DNA of 64,000 nt, taken from contig NZ_LSZP01000032.1 in NCBI RefSeq assembly GCF_001580045.1, forward strand, positions 62,001 through 126,000, read 5' to 3'. The notes under the pieces were generated by a model. The model had not been told where the DNA came from, ran no database searches, and was given only the letters and a program-made list of their open reading frames with translations. Source of the DNA: Cephaloticoccus capnophilus. Lineage in GTDB: Bacteria; Verrucomicrobiota; Verrucomicrobiia; Opitutales; Opitutaceae. The number at the start of each line of letters is the position of its first letter. Positions within the stretch are counted from its first letter, which is position 1. Below, in pieces: positions 28,539 to 36,385 of the stretch. The translations under genes were made by a program, and so were the position numbers.

Positions 28539-29384
28539 ATGACTTCCCACTTAAGCATTATCGCCCCCGGGTTACTCGGAGCCTCCGTCGCCAAGGCTGC
28601 GCACGAACGAAAGCTCGCCGGACGCGTTTCGATCTGGGCGCGACGCGCAGAAGTCCGCCGCGCAATCACTCAACAGCCGTGGTGCGCCGCCGCGCCCGAA
28701 GCCCTCGCCGACTCAGTCCGCGAGGCCTCGCTTGTCGTAATCGCCGCGCCGGTCACGCACATCGTGCCGCTCATCTGCGAACTCGCGCCGCAGCTACCCG
28801 CTGGCGCAATCGTCACCGATGTCGGCAGCGTAAAGGGCGAGATTTGCCGCGACGCACACGCCGCACTCGTGGGCACACACGCTCACTTCGTGGGCTCACA
28901 CCCGATGGCCGGCTCGGAAAAGACCGGCTGGGAACACGCTCAAGCCGACCTCTTCGAGGATCGCACCTGCTTCGTCACCCCACTCATCGAGAGCGACCGC
29001 CACGCGACCGAAACCGTCTCCCGATTTTGGCAAGCACTCGGGGCCAAAGTCGTCCAGACCACACCCACTGCGCACGACGAAATCGTGGCCCACATCAGCC
29101 ACCTGCCGCACGCCCTCGCCGCAACGCTCTGCGCCGCGCTCGGGCGAAAGGATGCGAACTGGCCTGCCTACGCCGGAGGCGGGCTGCGCGATACGACGCG
29201 CATCGCAGGCAGCGACCCGCAGCTTTGGCGCACGATTTTTGAGCAAAACCGCGACGCGATTCTCCGTGCGCTCGATCATTTCGAGGCCGAGCTGTGCGGC
29301 TTTCGCGCCGCTCTCGCCGCCAAGGATTACGACGCGCTCACCGATACCCTTGCACGCGGCCGACACTACCGACAGCAGTTTTGA
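28539..29384 (+). CDS. tyrA: Prephenate dehydrogenase
   Basis: 281 residues. Oxidative decarboxylation of prephenate to 4-hydroxyphenylpyruvate, the tyrosine branch. NAD fold near the N-terminus (LSIIAPGLLGASVAKAAHER; the GxGxxG reads APGLLG), then VTDVGSVKGEI, HFVGSHPMAGSEKTGWEHA (catalytic His and substrate Arg region), and DEIVAHISHLPHALAA. The C-terminal helical domain carries GGGLRDTTRIAGSDPQLW. No ACT domain is fused. First of a tyrA-aroA-cmk-plsC run. Confidence 0.95.
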   Translation: MTSHLSIIAPGLLGASVAKAAHERKLAGRVSIWARRAEVRRAITQQPWCAAAPEALADSVREASLVVIAAPVTHIVPLICELAPQLPAGAIVTDVGSVKGEICRDAHAALVGTHAHFVGSHPMAGSEKTGWEHAQADLFEDRTCFVTPLIESDRHATETVSRFWQALGAKVVQTTPTAHDEIVAHISHLPHALAATLCAALGRKDANWPAYAGGGLRDTTRIAGSDPQLWRTIFEQNRDAILRALDHFEAELCGFRAALAAKDYDALTDTLARGRHYRQQF

Positions 29385-29463
29385 AACGCGCGCGCGCACA
29401 GCGTCAGCGTCTTTTGCGGCGAGCCAAAGCCCGCTGACTGCGCCGCGCCACCCGCCCTCATTC

Positions 29464-29469
29464 TATAAT
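29464..29469 (+). promoter_or_regulatory. Candidate -10 box (TATAAT) upstream of aroA
   Basis: Perfect TATAAT 29 bases before the aroA ATG in an otherwise GC-rich spacer. No matching -35 at normal spacing, so an internal promoter is only suggested. Confidence 0.35.
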
Positions 29470-29497
29470 ACCGTATTCACATACCACATACCGCTTC

Positions 29498-30766
29498 ATG
29501 GCCAAGCTGCTGCCCGACCCGCTCCCGATTCTCCCGTTTACCGCGCCTGCTCCGGGCTCGGTCACCCTCCCAGGCTCGAAGAGCATCACGAACCGCGCAC
29601 TCATCCTCGCCGCGCTTGCTGAGCAGCCAGTCACATTGCGCGGCGCACTCTTTAGCCGCGATACGCGGATTATGGTCGCCGCACTCCGCGCGCTCGGGTT
29701 TCGCGTCGAGACCGATGAAGCCGAGCTGACGACTACCGTTTGGGGCCTTGGTGGAGAGATCCCCAACGCGGAGGCGACGATCGACGTGGGCAACGCAGGC
29801 ACCGCCGCCCGCTTCCTCACTGCGCTCGTCTGTCTGCGCAAAGGCGGTGTGTATCACTTCGACGGAGACGCCGCCATGCGTGCCCGGCCCATCGCGGGAC
29901 TCCTCGACGCACTCGCCCAACAAGGCGCCAGCGCCGACTCCCAGACCTTTCCCTTCACGCTGCGCACAAACGGACTGCCCGGCGGCACGGTCACGCTCAA
30001 CGCCTCCGCAAGCTCGCAACTCGTCTCCGCACTGCTCCTCGTCGCACCTCGCGCCACCACTCCGCTGCGCGTCGAACTTTTGGGCGAAACCGTCTCCAAG
30101 CCGTTCATCACAATGACCGAGCGGATGGTCGCACAATTCGCCGCCCAAGCCCTTTCCGACTACGCGATCGAAGGCGATGCCACCGCCGCCAGCTACTTCG
30201 CCGCACTGCCGATTGTGACCGGAGGACGCGTCCAAATTAATGGACTCACACTCGGCCCCGCCGCGCTCCAAGGCGACACCGCCTTCTTTTCGCTCCTGGA
30301 AGAGGGGAAGTTAATTACCCGCGTGGGCGAGTGGGTCGAAAGCCTGGGTAAGTCGCACAAGCGCGGCCTCAGCGCCGACTTCAACGCCTTCTCCGACACC
30401 TTTCTCACGCTCGCCGCGATCGCGCCGCTCCTCGACGGCCCGACCAAAATTACCGGCATCGCACACACCCGCCACCAAGAAACTGACCGCGTCGCCGGTA
30501 TGGCCCGCGAACTGCGCAAGCTCGGCCAAGCGGTCATCGAGACCGAAGACTCGCTCGAAATCCATCCGCGCACGCTCGTCCCCGGCCAAGTAATCGAGAC
30601 TTACCACGACCACCGCTTCGCGATGAGTTTCGGCGTGCTCGGTTGCCACGACCTTCACGGCAACGGCCAGCCTTGGCTCTCAATCAAAGACCCGGGCTGC
30701 TGCGGAAAAACCTTCCCCCACTTTTTCGACGTGCTGGAAAAGCTCCGACGCGCTTCCCTCGCCTAA
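29498..30766 (+). CDS. aroA: 3-phosphoshikimate 1-carboxyvinyltransferase (EPSP synthase)
   Basis: 422 residues. Sixth step of the shikimate pathway. Signatures: LPGSKSITNRALILAALAE at the N-terminus, DVGNAGTAARFLTAL (family LxxGNAGTAxR), DGDAAMRARPIAGLLDAL, SSQLVSALLLVAP, and the second-domain DHRFAMSFGVLG and DPGCCGKTFPHFFDVLEKL. The N-terminal LPGSKSITNRALI and GNAGTAxR forms match the class II-like EPSP synthases with sequence drift; glyphosate response is not predictable. Three bases separate it from cmk, so they are one operon. Confidence 0.96.
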   Translation: MAKLLPDPLPILPFTAPAPGSVTLPGSKSITNRALILAALAEQPVTLRGALFSRDTRIMVAALRALGFRVETDEAELTTTVWGLGGEIPNAEATIDVGNAGTAARFLTALVCLRKGGVYHFDGDAAMRARPIAGLLDALAQQGASADSQTFPFTLRTNGLPGGTVTLNASASSQLVSALLLVAPRATTPLRVELLGETVSKPFITMTERMVAQFAAQALSDYAIEGDATAASYFAALPIVTGGRVQINGLTLGPAALQGDTAFFSLLEEGKLITRVGEWVESLGKSHKRGLSADFNAFSDTFLTLAAIAPLLDGPTKITGIAHTRHQETDRVAGMARELRKLGQAVIETEDSLEIHPRTLVPGQVIETYHDHRFAMSFGVLGCHDLHGNGQPWLSIKDPGCCGKTFPHFFDVLEKLRRASLA

Positions 30767-30769
30767 TTC

Positions 30770-31471
30770 ATGACTAAGGCCCCTGCCCCACCCCCTGCAT
30801 CTGCGCCAATCATCGTCGCAATCGACGGCGGCGCGGCCTCCGGCAAGTCGTCCACCGCACGCGCCCTCGCCGCACGCTTCGGACTCCTGCACGTCGACAC
30901 CGGCTCCTTCTACCGCCAAGTCTGCGCCAAGCTCATGGCGCAAAGGATCGCTCCGGACCAGACCGAGCCCATCGAGGCGGGCTTGGCCGCAGTCACCTTT
31001 TCTACGCAGGTCGTGGGCAACACCGCGCAACTCCTCATCGATGGTCACGCCGCAGGAGACGACATCCGCAGCGAGCAGGTAAATACCCACGTCTCGCACT
31101 ACGCCGCGCTGCCCGCGGTGCGCGCCGCACTGCTCGCCTACCAACGCTCCCAGCCCGAAGTCGCCCGCAAGCACGGGTTTCGCGGCGTCGTCATGGAGGG
31201 CCGCGACATCGGCTCAGTGATTTTCCCCAACGCAGATTTTAGGATTTTCCTGCATGCCGACCAGGCCGCGCGTGCCGCCCGCCGCGCCGCCGAAGGCCGC
31301 GTAGACGCAGTCGCCGAGCGCGACCGGCTCGACACCTCGCGCAAAGCCGCCCCGCTCCTTTGCCCGCCCGGTGCAGTCGATATTGATAGCACCCACCTGA
31401 CGCTCGAAGAAGTCGTCGAAAAACTAAGCGCACTCATCGCGCAAAAACTCCCTCCCCTATCTTCGTGCTGA
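30770..31471 (+). CDS. cmk: Cytidylate kinase
   Basis: 233 residues. Phosphorylates CMP and dCMP. P-loop AIDGGAASGKSSTARALA at residues 17-34, DTGSFYRQVC, EGRDIGSVIFPNADFRIFLHAD, and a lid-like Arg-rich segment (RAARRAAEGR). The central insert is short and the C-terminus ends DSTHLTLEEVVEKLSALI. The aroA-cmk order is widespread in bacteria. A few tens of bases separate it from plsC. Confidence 0.95.
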   Translation: MTKAPAPPPASAPIIVAIDGGAASGKSSTARALAARFGLLHVDTGSFYRQVCAKLMAQRIAPDQTEPIEAGLAAVTFSTQVVGNTAQLLIDGHAAGDDIRSEQVNTHVSHYAALPAVRAALLAYQRSQPEVARKHGFRGVVMEGRDIGSVIFPNADFRIFLHADQAARAARRAAEGRVDAVAERDRLDTSRKAAPLLCPPGAVDIDSTHLTLEEVVEKLSALIAQKLPPLSSC

Positions 31472-31502
31472 CGCTTCGCCCTGCCCGCCCCTGTTGCCCG
31501 CC

Positions 31503-32198
31503 ATGAGTCACGGATTCCGCCAAGTCGAGATGGAGCCAGTGTATGGGCTCTTCCATTACCTTTTTGCGTCCGCTTACGGGATGTTTTTTCGTGGCGAGGT
31601 CGAGGGCCAGGCGCACTTGCCGCGCGAGGGCGGCTTCCTCATCGCCGCCAATCACGCCAGCTTCCTAGACCCGCCTATGATCGGGGCACAGGTCTCGCGG
31701 CAACTCGCCTTTTTCGCACGCAAAACTCTCTGGGGCAATGGACGCAGCGACAACAAGTGGCTCAGCCTTGGCGGCTTCGCCTCGTGGTGGCTCGACACAG
31801 TCGGGACAATCCCCGTCGACCGCGACGGCGGCCAAGACGTGAGTGCGATTAAGCGCGTGCTCGGCGCACTCAAAACCGGACGCGGGCTAATCCTCTTCCC
31901 CGAAGGCACACGCACGAGCGACGGTCAGCTACAAGCGCCCAAGGCAGGCGTCGGGCTCATCGCCTGCCGCGCACAAGTGCCAGTCGTGCCAGCGCGGATT
32001 TTCGGCTCGCGCGAAGCGATGGGCAAAGGCCAGCCCCTGCGGCTGGGAACGCCAGTCAGCGTGGTTTTTGGCCCGCCGATTTTGGCCAGCAACTACGACC
32101 CAGGCTCCAGCGCAGGCAAAGAACGCTACCAAGTCGCCAGCGAGCGGATTTTTGAGCAAATCGCCGCACTAGAAGCACCCACGCGGCACATCATTTAA
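31503..32198 (+). CDS. plsC: 1-acyl-sn-glycerol-3-phosphate acyltransferase
   Basis: 231 residues. Adds the second acyl chain in phospholipid synthesis at the inner membrane. Acyltransferase motif I NHASFLDPPMIG (HxxxxD reads NHASFLD), motif III FPEGTRTSDGQLQAPKAGVGLIA, motif IV VVPARIFGS. The first 30 residues are hydrophobic. ATG 31503 is preferred over TTG 31494. Last gene of the tyrA-aroA-cmk-plsC run; a palindromic element follows within 20 bases of the stop. Confidence 0.93.
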   Translation: MSHGFRQVEMEPVYGLFHYLFASAYGMFFRGEVEGQAHLPREGGFLIAANHASFLDPPMIGAQVSRQLAFFARKTLWGNGRSDNKWLSLGGFASWWLDTVGTIPVDRDGGQDVSAIKRVLGALKTGRGLILFPEGTRTSDGQLQAPKAGVGLIACRAQVPVVPARIFGSREAMGKGQPLRLGTPVSVVFGPPILASNYDPGSSAGKERYQVASERIFEQIAALEAPTRHII

Positions 32199-32217
32199 GC
32201 GCGCGGTCAGCAGGGCT

Positions 32218-32553
32218 CCACTACGCGTGGGGCGCAGCCGCAGGCTGTTTTATTTGGCGGCGGGCTCGTTGGCCCGCCGTCCATCGCTGCACCCATTTAC
32301 CGAACGCTTGGCTGCCGTGCTCATGCACGGCAACCAAGCGTTCGGTAGAAAGGAGCCCAAACTTGGAGGCGGGAGTTTACTGGTGCTTTTCCCCACCTCG
32401 CCCAAACGGGTTATCACTCTACTTCCCCCTCCCTGTCGCAACGCGACAGGGGGGAATGCTTTCAAATTTGGGAATTGGTTTCGTCGCGAAGCGACGAGGC
32501 CAATTCCCAAATTGAACGGGTGCAGGCACAGCCTGCGGCCCCACGCGCAGTGG
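32218..32553 (+). repeat. Composite palindromic element, copy 2 (full, with insert)
   Basis: Same plan as copy 1. Hairpin A on the left is replaced by GCAGCCGCAGGCTGTTTTATTT plus GGCGGGC-TCGTTG-GCCCGCC, and hairpin A' on the right reads GCAGGC-ACA-GCCTGC. Hairpin D has a different stem, TTTGGGAATTGG / CCAATTCCCAAA, again self-complementary. It lies between convergent plsC and trpS, 22 bases from the trpS stop. Confidence 0.9.
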
Positions 32554-32574
32554 GAAAGCAGGAGAAGCAGTCCT

Positions 32575-33540
32575 CTAGTCCAAGCCTGTGGCGTTGCGGA
32601 CGCGTTTCATTACGCTCGAGGCGACTTCGCGAGCGCGGGCTGCGCCCTCGGCCAGCACATGATCGACATAGGCGGGGTCGGCAGCGAGCTCGGCGCGTTT
32701 TTTGCGGAAAGGCGCGAAGAACTCCCAGTAATGTTCGAAGAGGGCCTTCTTGAGGTCGCCGTAGCCGAGCCCGCCCGCGCGCAGCCGAGCCTCATAATCG
32801 GCGGCGACTGCTTCTGGCGCGACGAGCCGGAAAAGCTGGATCGCCGTGTTTTGGTCGGCATCCGGCTTGGGCTCCTCGCGCGTACGGCTGTCCATCACGA
32901 TGGACATGATTTTTTGGCGCATCAGTTTTTCTTCGCCGAAGATTTCGAGCGTATTGCCGTAGCTCTTACTCATCTTCTGTCCATCGAGCCCGGGCACAGT
33001 CGCCACGCCGTAGCGCGACTCATACTCGGGGATAACGAAGGTTTGGCCGTAAGTTTGGTTAAACTTCGCGGCGAGGTCGCGGGTCATCTCGACATGCTGC
33101 TTTTGGTCTTTGCCCACCGGCACGCGCTCGGCGTCAAAGGCGAGGATATCGGCAGCCATGAGCACCGGGTACGCGAAAAGCCCAAAGTGGGGCGAGATGC
33201 CGCGCGCGACTTTGTCCTTATAACTGTGCGCACGCTCGAGGAGCCCCATCGGCGCGAGGGTGCCGAGAATCCAAGTCAACTCGCAGACCTCAGGCACAGC
33301 ACTCTGCTTCCAGAAGACGCTCCGCTCGAGGTCGATGCCACAGGCGAGCCAATCAAGCGCGGCCTCGCGAGTGTTGGCGCGGCGGCGCGGGCCATCCGTC
33401 AGCGACGTCATCGAGTGATAATCGACGATGACAAAGAAGCAGTCGCCCTCTGATTGGGCGGCAAGCGCGGGCTTAATCGCGCCAAAGTAATTGCCGATAT
33501 GCAGGGAGCCCGAGGGTTGAATGCCGGTAAGTGTGCGCAT
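32575..33540 (-). CDS. trpS: Tryptophanyl-tRNA synthetase
   Basis: 321 residues. Charges tRNA-Trp. Class I motifs: GSLHIGNYFGAIKP (HIGN at 14-17), GQKMSKSYGN (KMSKS), plus VIVDYHSMTSLTDG, LWKQSAVPEVCELTWILG-like sequence and MAADILAFDAERVPVGKDQKQHVEMTRD. The length is normal. ATG 33540 is chosen; the 36-residue upstream extension lacks similarity. Convergent with plsC. No Trp-rich leader or T-box was seen upstream. Confidence 0.96.
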   Translation of the reverse strand: MRTLTGIQPSGSLHIGNYFGAIKPALAAQSEGDCFFVIVDYHSMTSLTDGPRRRANTREAALDWLACGIDLERSVFWKQSAVPEVCELTWILGTLAPMGLLERAHSYKDKVARGISPHFGLFAYPVLMAADILAFDAERVPVGKDQKQHVEMTRDLAAKFNQTYGQTFVIPEYESRYGVATVPGLDGQKMSKSYGNTLEIFGEEKLMRQKIMSIVMDSRTREEPKPDADQNTAIQLFRLVAPEAVAADYEARLRAGGLGYGDLKKALFEHYWEFFAPFRKKRAELAADPAYVDHVLAEGAARAREVASSVMKRVRNATGLD

Positions 33541-33868
33541 TTTGGGAAGGTCGAGGGGGGAATCGAAAAATGAGCGCGGACTCTTTTGGGCGATATTCGC
33601 TAAGTCGAGCGACAAGCAAGGCGGGGCGCACTCGCAGCGGCTCGCCACTCACGTGTGCTGCGCGCGTCGGCCCCGCGTCAGCGGGAAGAGCCGACGCGCC
33701 TGCGGCACGCTGTCGGCGACGCAGCCGCAGGCTGTTTTACTTATGTGAAGAACTCCGCCCCTGCGGTCGGAGCTTCTCCTCCACAAGCTAGGGGAGCCTT
33801 CGGCTCCATATGACGATGACCTCGCTTGACCTCGCCGTGAACGGCGAGGTGCGCGCTTTGGCGCGTGG
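33541..33868. other. 328-base gene-free interval made of short hairpins
   Basis: Contains a CACTCACGTGTGCTGCGC segment also found at about 60327, the hairpin motif GCAGCCGCAGGCTGTTTTAC (33721-33740), the short repeat listed at 33745, and hairpins GGAGC-CTTC-GGCTCC (about 33802-33814) and CCTCGCCGT-GAA-CGGCGAGG (about 33832-33852). No coding frame is convincing. Confidence 0.6.
33745..33784 (+). repeat. Short hairpin repeat, copy 1
   Basis: GTGAAGAACTCCG, variable loop, CGGAGCTTCTCC(T/G)CCAC. A second copy lies at 36231-36270. In this copy the stem has one mismatch (CTCCGCCC / GGTCGGAG). Confidence 0.75.
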
Positions 33869-34573
33869 TTAGCGGCGACACACCACTCTTCTGGAAATTG
33901 TCGGCCGACAGCGCGCGCTAGTATCGGCCTCGAGCACACCGCCGAAAGGCGTGAGCGGCATCACCACGGAGCGCCGCCCGAGCACCGTGCCGGGCATGAG
34001 GACCGCATTACAACCGACCTCGGCTTCATCCCCGAGAATCGCCCCAAATTTGCGCAGTCCCGTCATCACGACCTGCTCACCGACATCGACCGCGATCTCC
34101 GCTTGGTCGAGTCGCAGATTCGAGCACACGACACCCGCGCCGAGGTGAGTGCGATTCCCCAGCACGCTGTCGCCCACATAGCTAAAGTGCGGCACTTGCA
34201 CGCGGTCGAGCAGCAGCGCGTTTTTAAACTCGCAGGCATTGCCCAACACACAGCCTGCGCCGACGATAACGTTTCCGCGCAAGTACGCGCCCGGGCGAAT
34301 TTCGGTGCCCGCGCCAATCCACAAAGGCCCAATCAGCGTCGCATACGCAGGCAACTTCACGCTCGGGTCCAGATGCACCCAACCTTCGATATGTACGCCC
34401 GAGGGAATCTCGGCAGGCGGCAAGCTTGGAGAAAGACGCTGCGTTTGCTGCTGTGCGACGGCGAGTGCAGGGCCGATTTGCCGCAACCACTCCCAAGGCG
34501 CAGCCTCCGCCGCGAAGTGCGGTGTGAAACAGGAGAGGGATTCTGGGAGGGCGAAAAAATCTGCAGCGTGCAT
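33869..34573 (-). CDS. Left-handed beta-helix (hexapeptide) transferase-like protein
   Basis: 234 residues. Short N-terminal region (MHAADFFALPESLSCF), then hexapeptide repeats: KLPAYATLIGPLWIGAGTEIRPGAYLRGNVIVGAGCVLGN, VPHFSYVGDSVLGNRTHLGAGVVCSN, GDEAEVGCNAVLMPGTVLGRRSVV. This resembles the C-terminal acyltransferase half of GlmU-like sugar nucleotidyltransferases without a nucleotidyltransferase domain. Likely an acyl- or acetyl-transferase, or a scaffold, acting on sugar phosphates; the substrate is unknown. The last ~17 residues (ARCRPTISRRVVCRR) are Arg-rich and may be read into repeat-derived DNA. Confidence 0.8.
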   Translation of the reverse strand: MHAADFFALPESLSCFTPHFAAEAAPWEWLRQIGPALAVAQQQTQRLSPSLPPAEIPSGVHIEGWVHLDPSVKLPAYATLIGPLWIGAGTEIRPGAYLRGNVIVGAGCVLGNACEFKNALLLDRVQVPHFSYVGDSVLGNRTHLGAGVVCSNLRLDQAEIAVDVGEQVVMTGLRKFGAILGDEAEVGCNAVLMPGTVLGRRSVVMPLTPFGGVLEADTSARCRPTISRRVVCRR

Positions 34574-34681
34574 TCTTGCAGAAAGCAGAGAGAGCGCCCG
34601 CACGCGGTGCGAGAAATTGTTAGGCGCTGCGCACCGCCGTTTTCGCCGCCGTTTTCGCCGCCGGACTAGCCGCTGTTTTAG

Positions 34682-34924
34682 TTACGGCCCGATCCGTATA
34701 TTCGGGTCTTGGGTGTTAATGACGCCGCGCGCCGCGTCAGCCCGGTACAAGGTGTTACCTCCAGTCTCGCTAATCGCCTCGGGCGGCAGCCCCTCATTAT
34801 TAAAAGGCGAATGGGCAGGGATATCAGTAGGCCCAAACAAAGGATAATCGCGAAACGCGCTGAGCCCCAGTCGGCAAAGCAAGGCCGCAATGAGTAGTGC
34901 CACGAAAAAGCGAAAGTATGCCAT
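34682..34924 (-). CDS. 80-residue membrane or exported hypothetical protein
   Basis: Starts MAYFRFFVALLIAALLCRLGLSAF, one hydrophobic helix that could be a signal anchor, followed by a short polar region (RDYPLFGPTDIPAHSPFNNEG ... PNIRIGP). No family recognised. ATG 34924 is chosen rather than the ORF start at 34987. It is divergent from the MBL hydrolase gene (96 bases between) and 108 bases upstream of the hexapeptide gene in the same direction. Confidence 0.55.
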   Translation of the reverse strand: MAYFRFFVALLIAALLCRLGLSAFRDYPLFGPTDIPAHSPFNNEGLPPEAISETGGNTLYRADAARGVINTQDPNIRIGP

Positions 34925-35020
34925 GATTGCCTCCAAAACTCCGAAATGAGCCCACACCGTAAACCGGAAGCTCGCCCGCAGCACCACGCAGTGCCCTAGT
35001 AATTTCCGACGCCCGCCCCC

Positions 35021-36229
35021 ATGAAAAAACTCCGCACGCCCATGTTAATCCTGCTCTGCCTCGCTTCGCTCCTCGGGCTCACTGCTAGCACCGCACTCCT
35101 CTATTACTGGGTGCATCCGATTTTCGGCGCGGCTCCCCAAGGCGCACGACTGGATCGCATCACCGCTTCACCCAATTACGCAAACGGCGCGTTCCAAAAC
35201 CAGATTGAGACGCCGATGCTCACAGCCAACGAGTCGCGGCTCTCACTCATGTGGCGCGGCTTTGCTACGCGCAAACGCCCCGAGACCCGCCCACCGCGCC
35301 CGCTGCCCACAATCAAAACCGACCTGCGTGCGCTCGACCCCGCACAAGACCTCGTTATCTGGCTCGGCCACTCGTCGTACTACGTGCAACTCGACGGACG
35401 GCGGATTTTGATCGACCCGATTTTTAACGATCACGCCGCCCCTTTCCCTTGGATGAACCGCAGCTTCGCAGGCACCGACCTCTACACCGCAGCCGATCTA
35501 CCCGACATCGACTTACTCGTTATTACGCACGATCACTACGACCATCTCGACTACAAGACCGCCCGCGCCCTGCGGTCCAAAGCCTCGAAAGTCCTCACCC
35601 CACTCGGCGTCGGCGCACACCTCGAAGCCTGGGGCTACCCCGACTACAGGGTTAACGAAATCGATTGGGGAGACGTGTTTCGTGTGGGCGCAATCGGCAG
35701 CAACCGCGCGAGTCGCCGCGACGGAAGCGCACAAAGCGGAAACCGCGCAGAAAAACCCGCCCTCGAAATCATCGCCACGCCCGGGCGGCATTTTTCAGGC
35801 CGCACTTTTAAACGCAGCCAAACACTCTGGATGGGCCTCATCCTGCGCACGCCTACTCGGCGGCTCTTCTTTAGCGGCGACACCGGCTACGGTCCGCATT
35901 TTGCGCAAATCGGCGCGCAGTACGGCCCCTTCGACTGGGTCACACTCGACACCGGCCAATACAACCCGCGCTGGGCCTTTATGCACATGCAGCCCGAAGA
36001 AGCCGCACAAGCCGCCGAAGCCCTCCGCGCCCACGCCTACACTCCCGGACACGTAGGCCGCTTCACCATTTCCGATCACGATTGGGACGAACCGTTTAAG
36101 CGAGCCAGCGCAGCGAGCGCGGGCCGCAGTTACGCATTGTGGACGCCCGAGATTGGCCGCCCTGTTTACCTCGATGGTCGCCCCCAGCACTTCGCCCCTT
36201 GGTGGGAGGAGGAGGAAAACGGTCACTGA
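35021..36229 (+). CDS. MBL-fold metallo-hydrolase, NAPE-PLD/UlaG-like, membrane-anchored
   Basis: 402 residues. N-terminal membrane helix (residues 6-30) anchors it, active domain probably periplasmic. The metal-binding motif HDHYDHLD (ITHDHYDHLDYKT) is complete, with IWLGHSSYYVQLDGRRILIDPIFNDHAAPFPWMNRSF before it. The downstream ligands are TPGRHFSGRT, FFSGDTGYGPHF and PGHVGRFTISDHDWDEPFKRA. This layout matches bacterial relatives of N-acyl-phosphatidylethanolamine phospholipase D. An Asn/Arg/Ser-rich insert of about 25 residues (near 225-250) is unusual. Substrate unknown. Confidence 0.9.
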   Translation: MKKLRTPMLILLCLASLLGLTASTALLYYWVHPIFGAAPQGARLDRITASPNYANGAFQNQIETPMLTANESRLSLMWRGFATRKRPETRPPRPLPTIKTDLRALDPAQDLVIWLGHSSYYVQLDGRRILIDPIFNDHAAPFPWMNRSFAGTDLYTAADLPDIDLLVITHDHYDHLDYKTARALRSKASKVLTPLGVGAHLEAWGYPDYRVNEIDWGDVFRVGAIGSNRASRRDGSAQSGNRAEKPALEIIATPGRHFSGRTFKRSQTLWMGLILRTPTRRLFFSGDTGYGPHFAQIGAQYGPFDWVTLDTGQYNPRWAFMHMQPEEAAQAAEALRAHAYTPGHVGRFTISDHDWDEPFKRASAASAGRSYALWTPEIGRPVYLDGRPQHFAPWWEEEENGH

Positions 36230-36230
36230 A

Positions 36231-36270
36231 GTGAAGAACTCCGACCTTTCGGTCGGAGCTTCTCCGCCAC
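36231..36270 (+). repeat. Short hairpin repeat, copy 2
   Basis: GTGAAGAACTCCG...CGGAGCTTCTCCGCCAC. Stem CTCCGACC / GGTCGGAG is perfect here, unlike copy 1. It begins right after the MBL hydrolase stop codon. Confidence 0.75.
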
Positions 36271-36385
36271 CAGTCAAAGAGGCGGCAGGCAGGGACGACG
36301 CGTAAGCACTCACTCGATACGTGCCCAGTGCCCATGACTTCCGCCTCGCCGCGCGCGCGCCGTTCCGCTTCGCTCCAGCCCGCCT

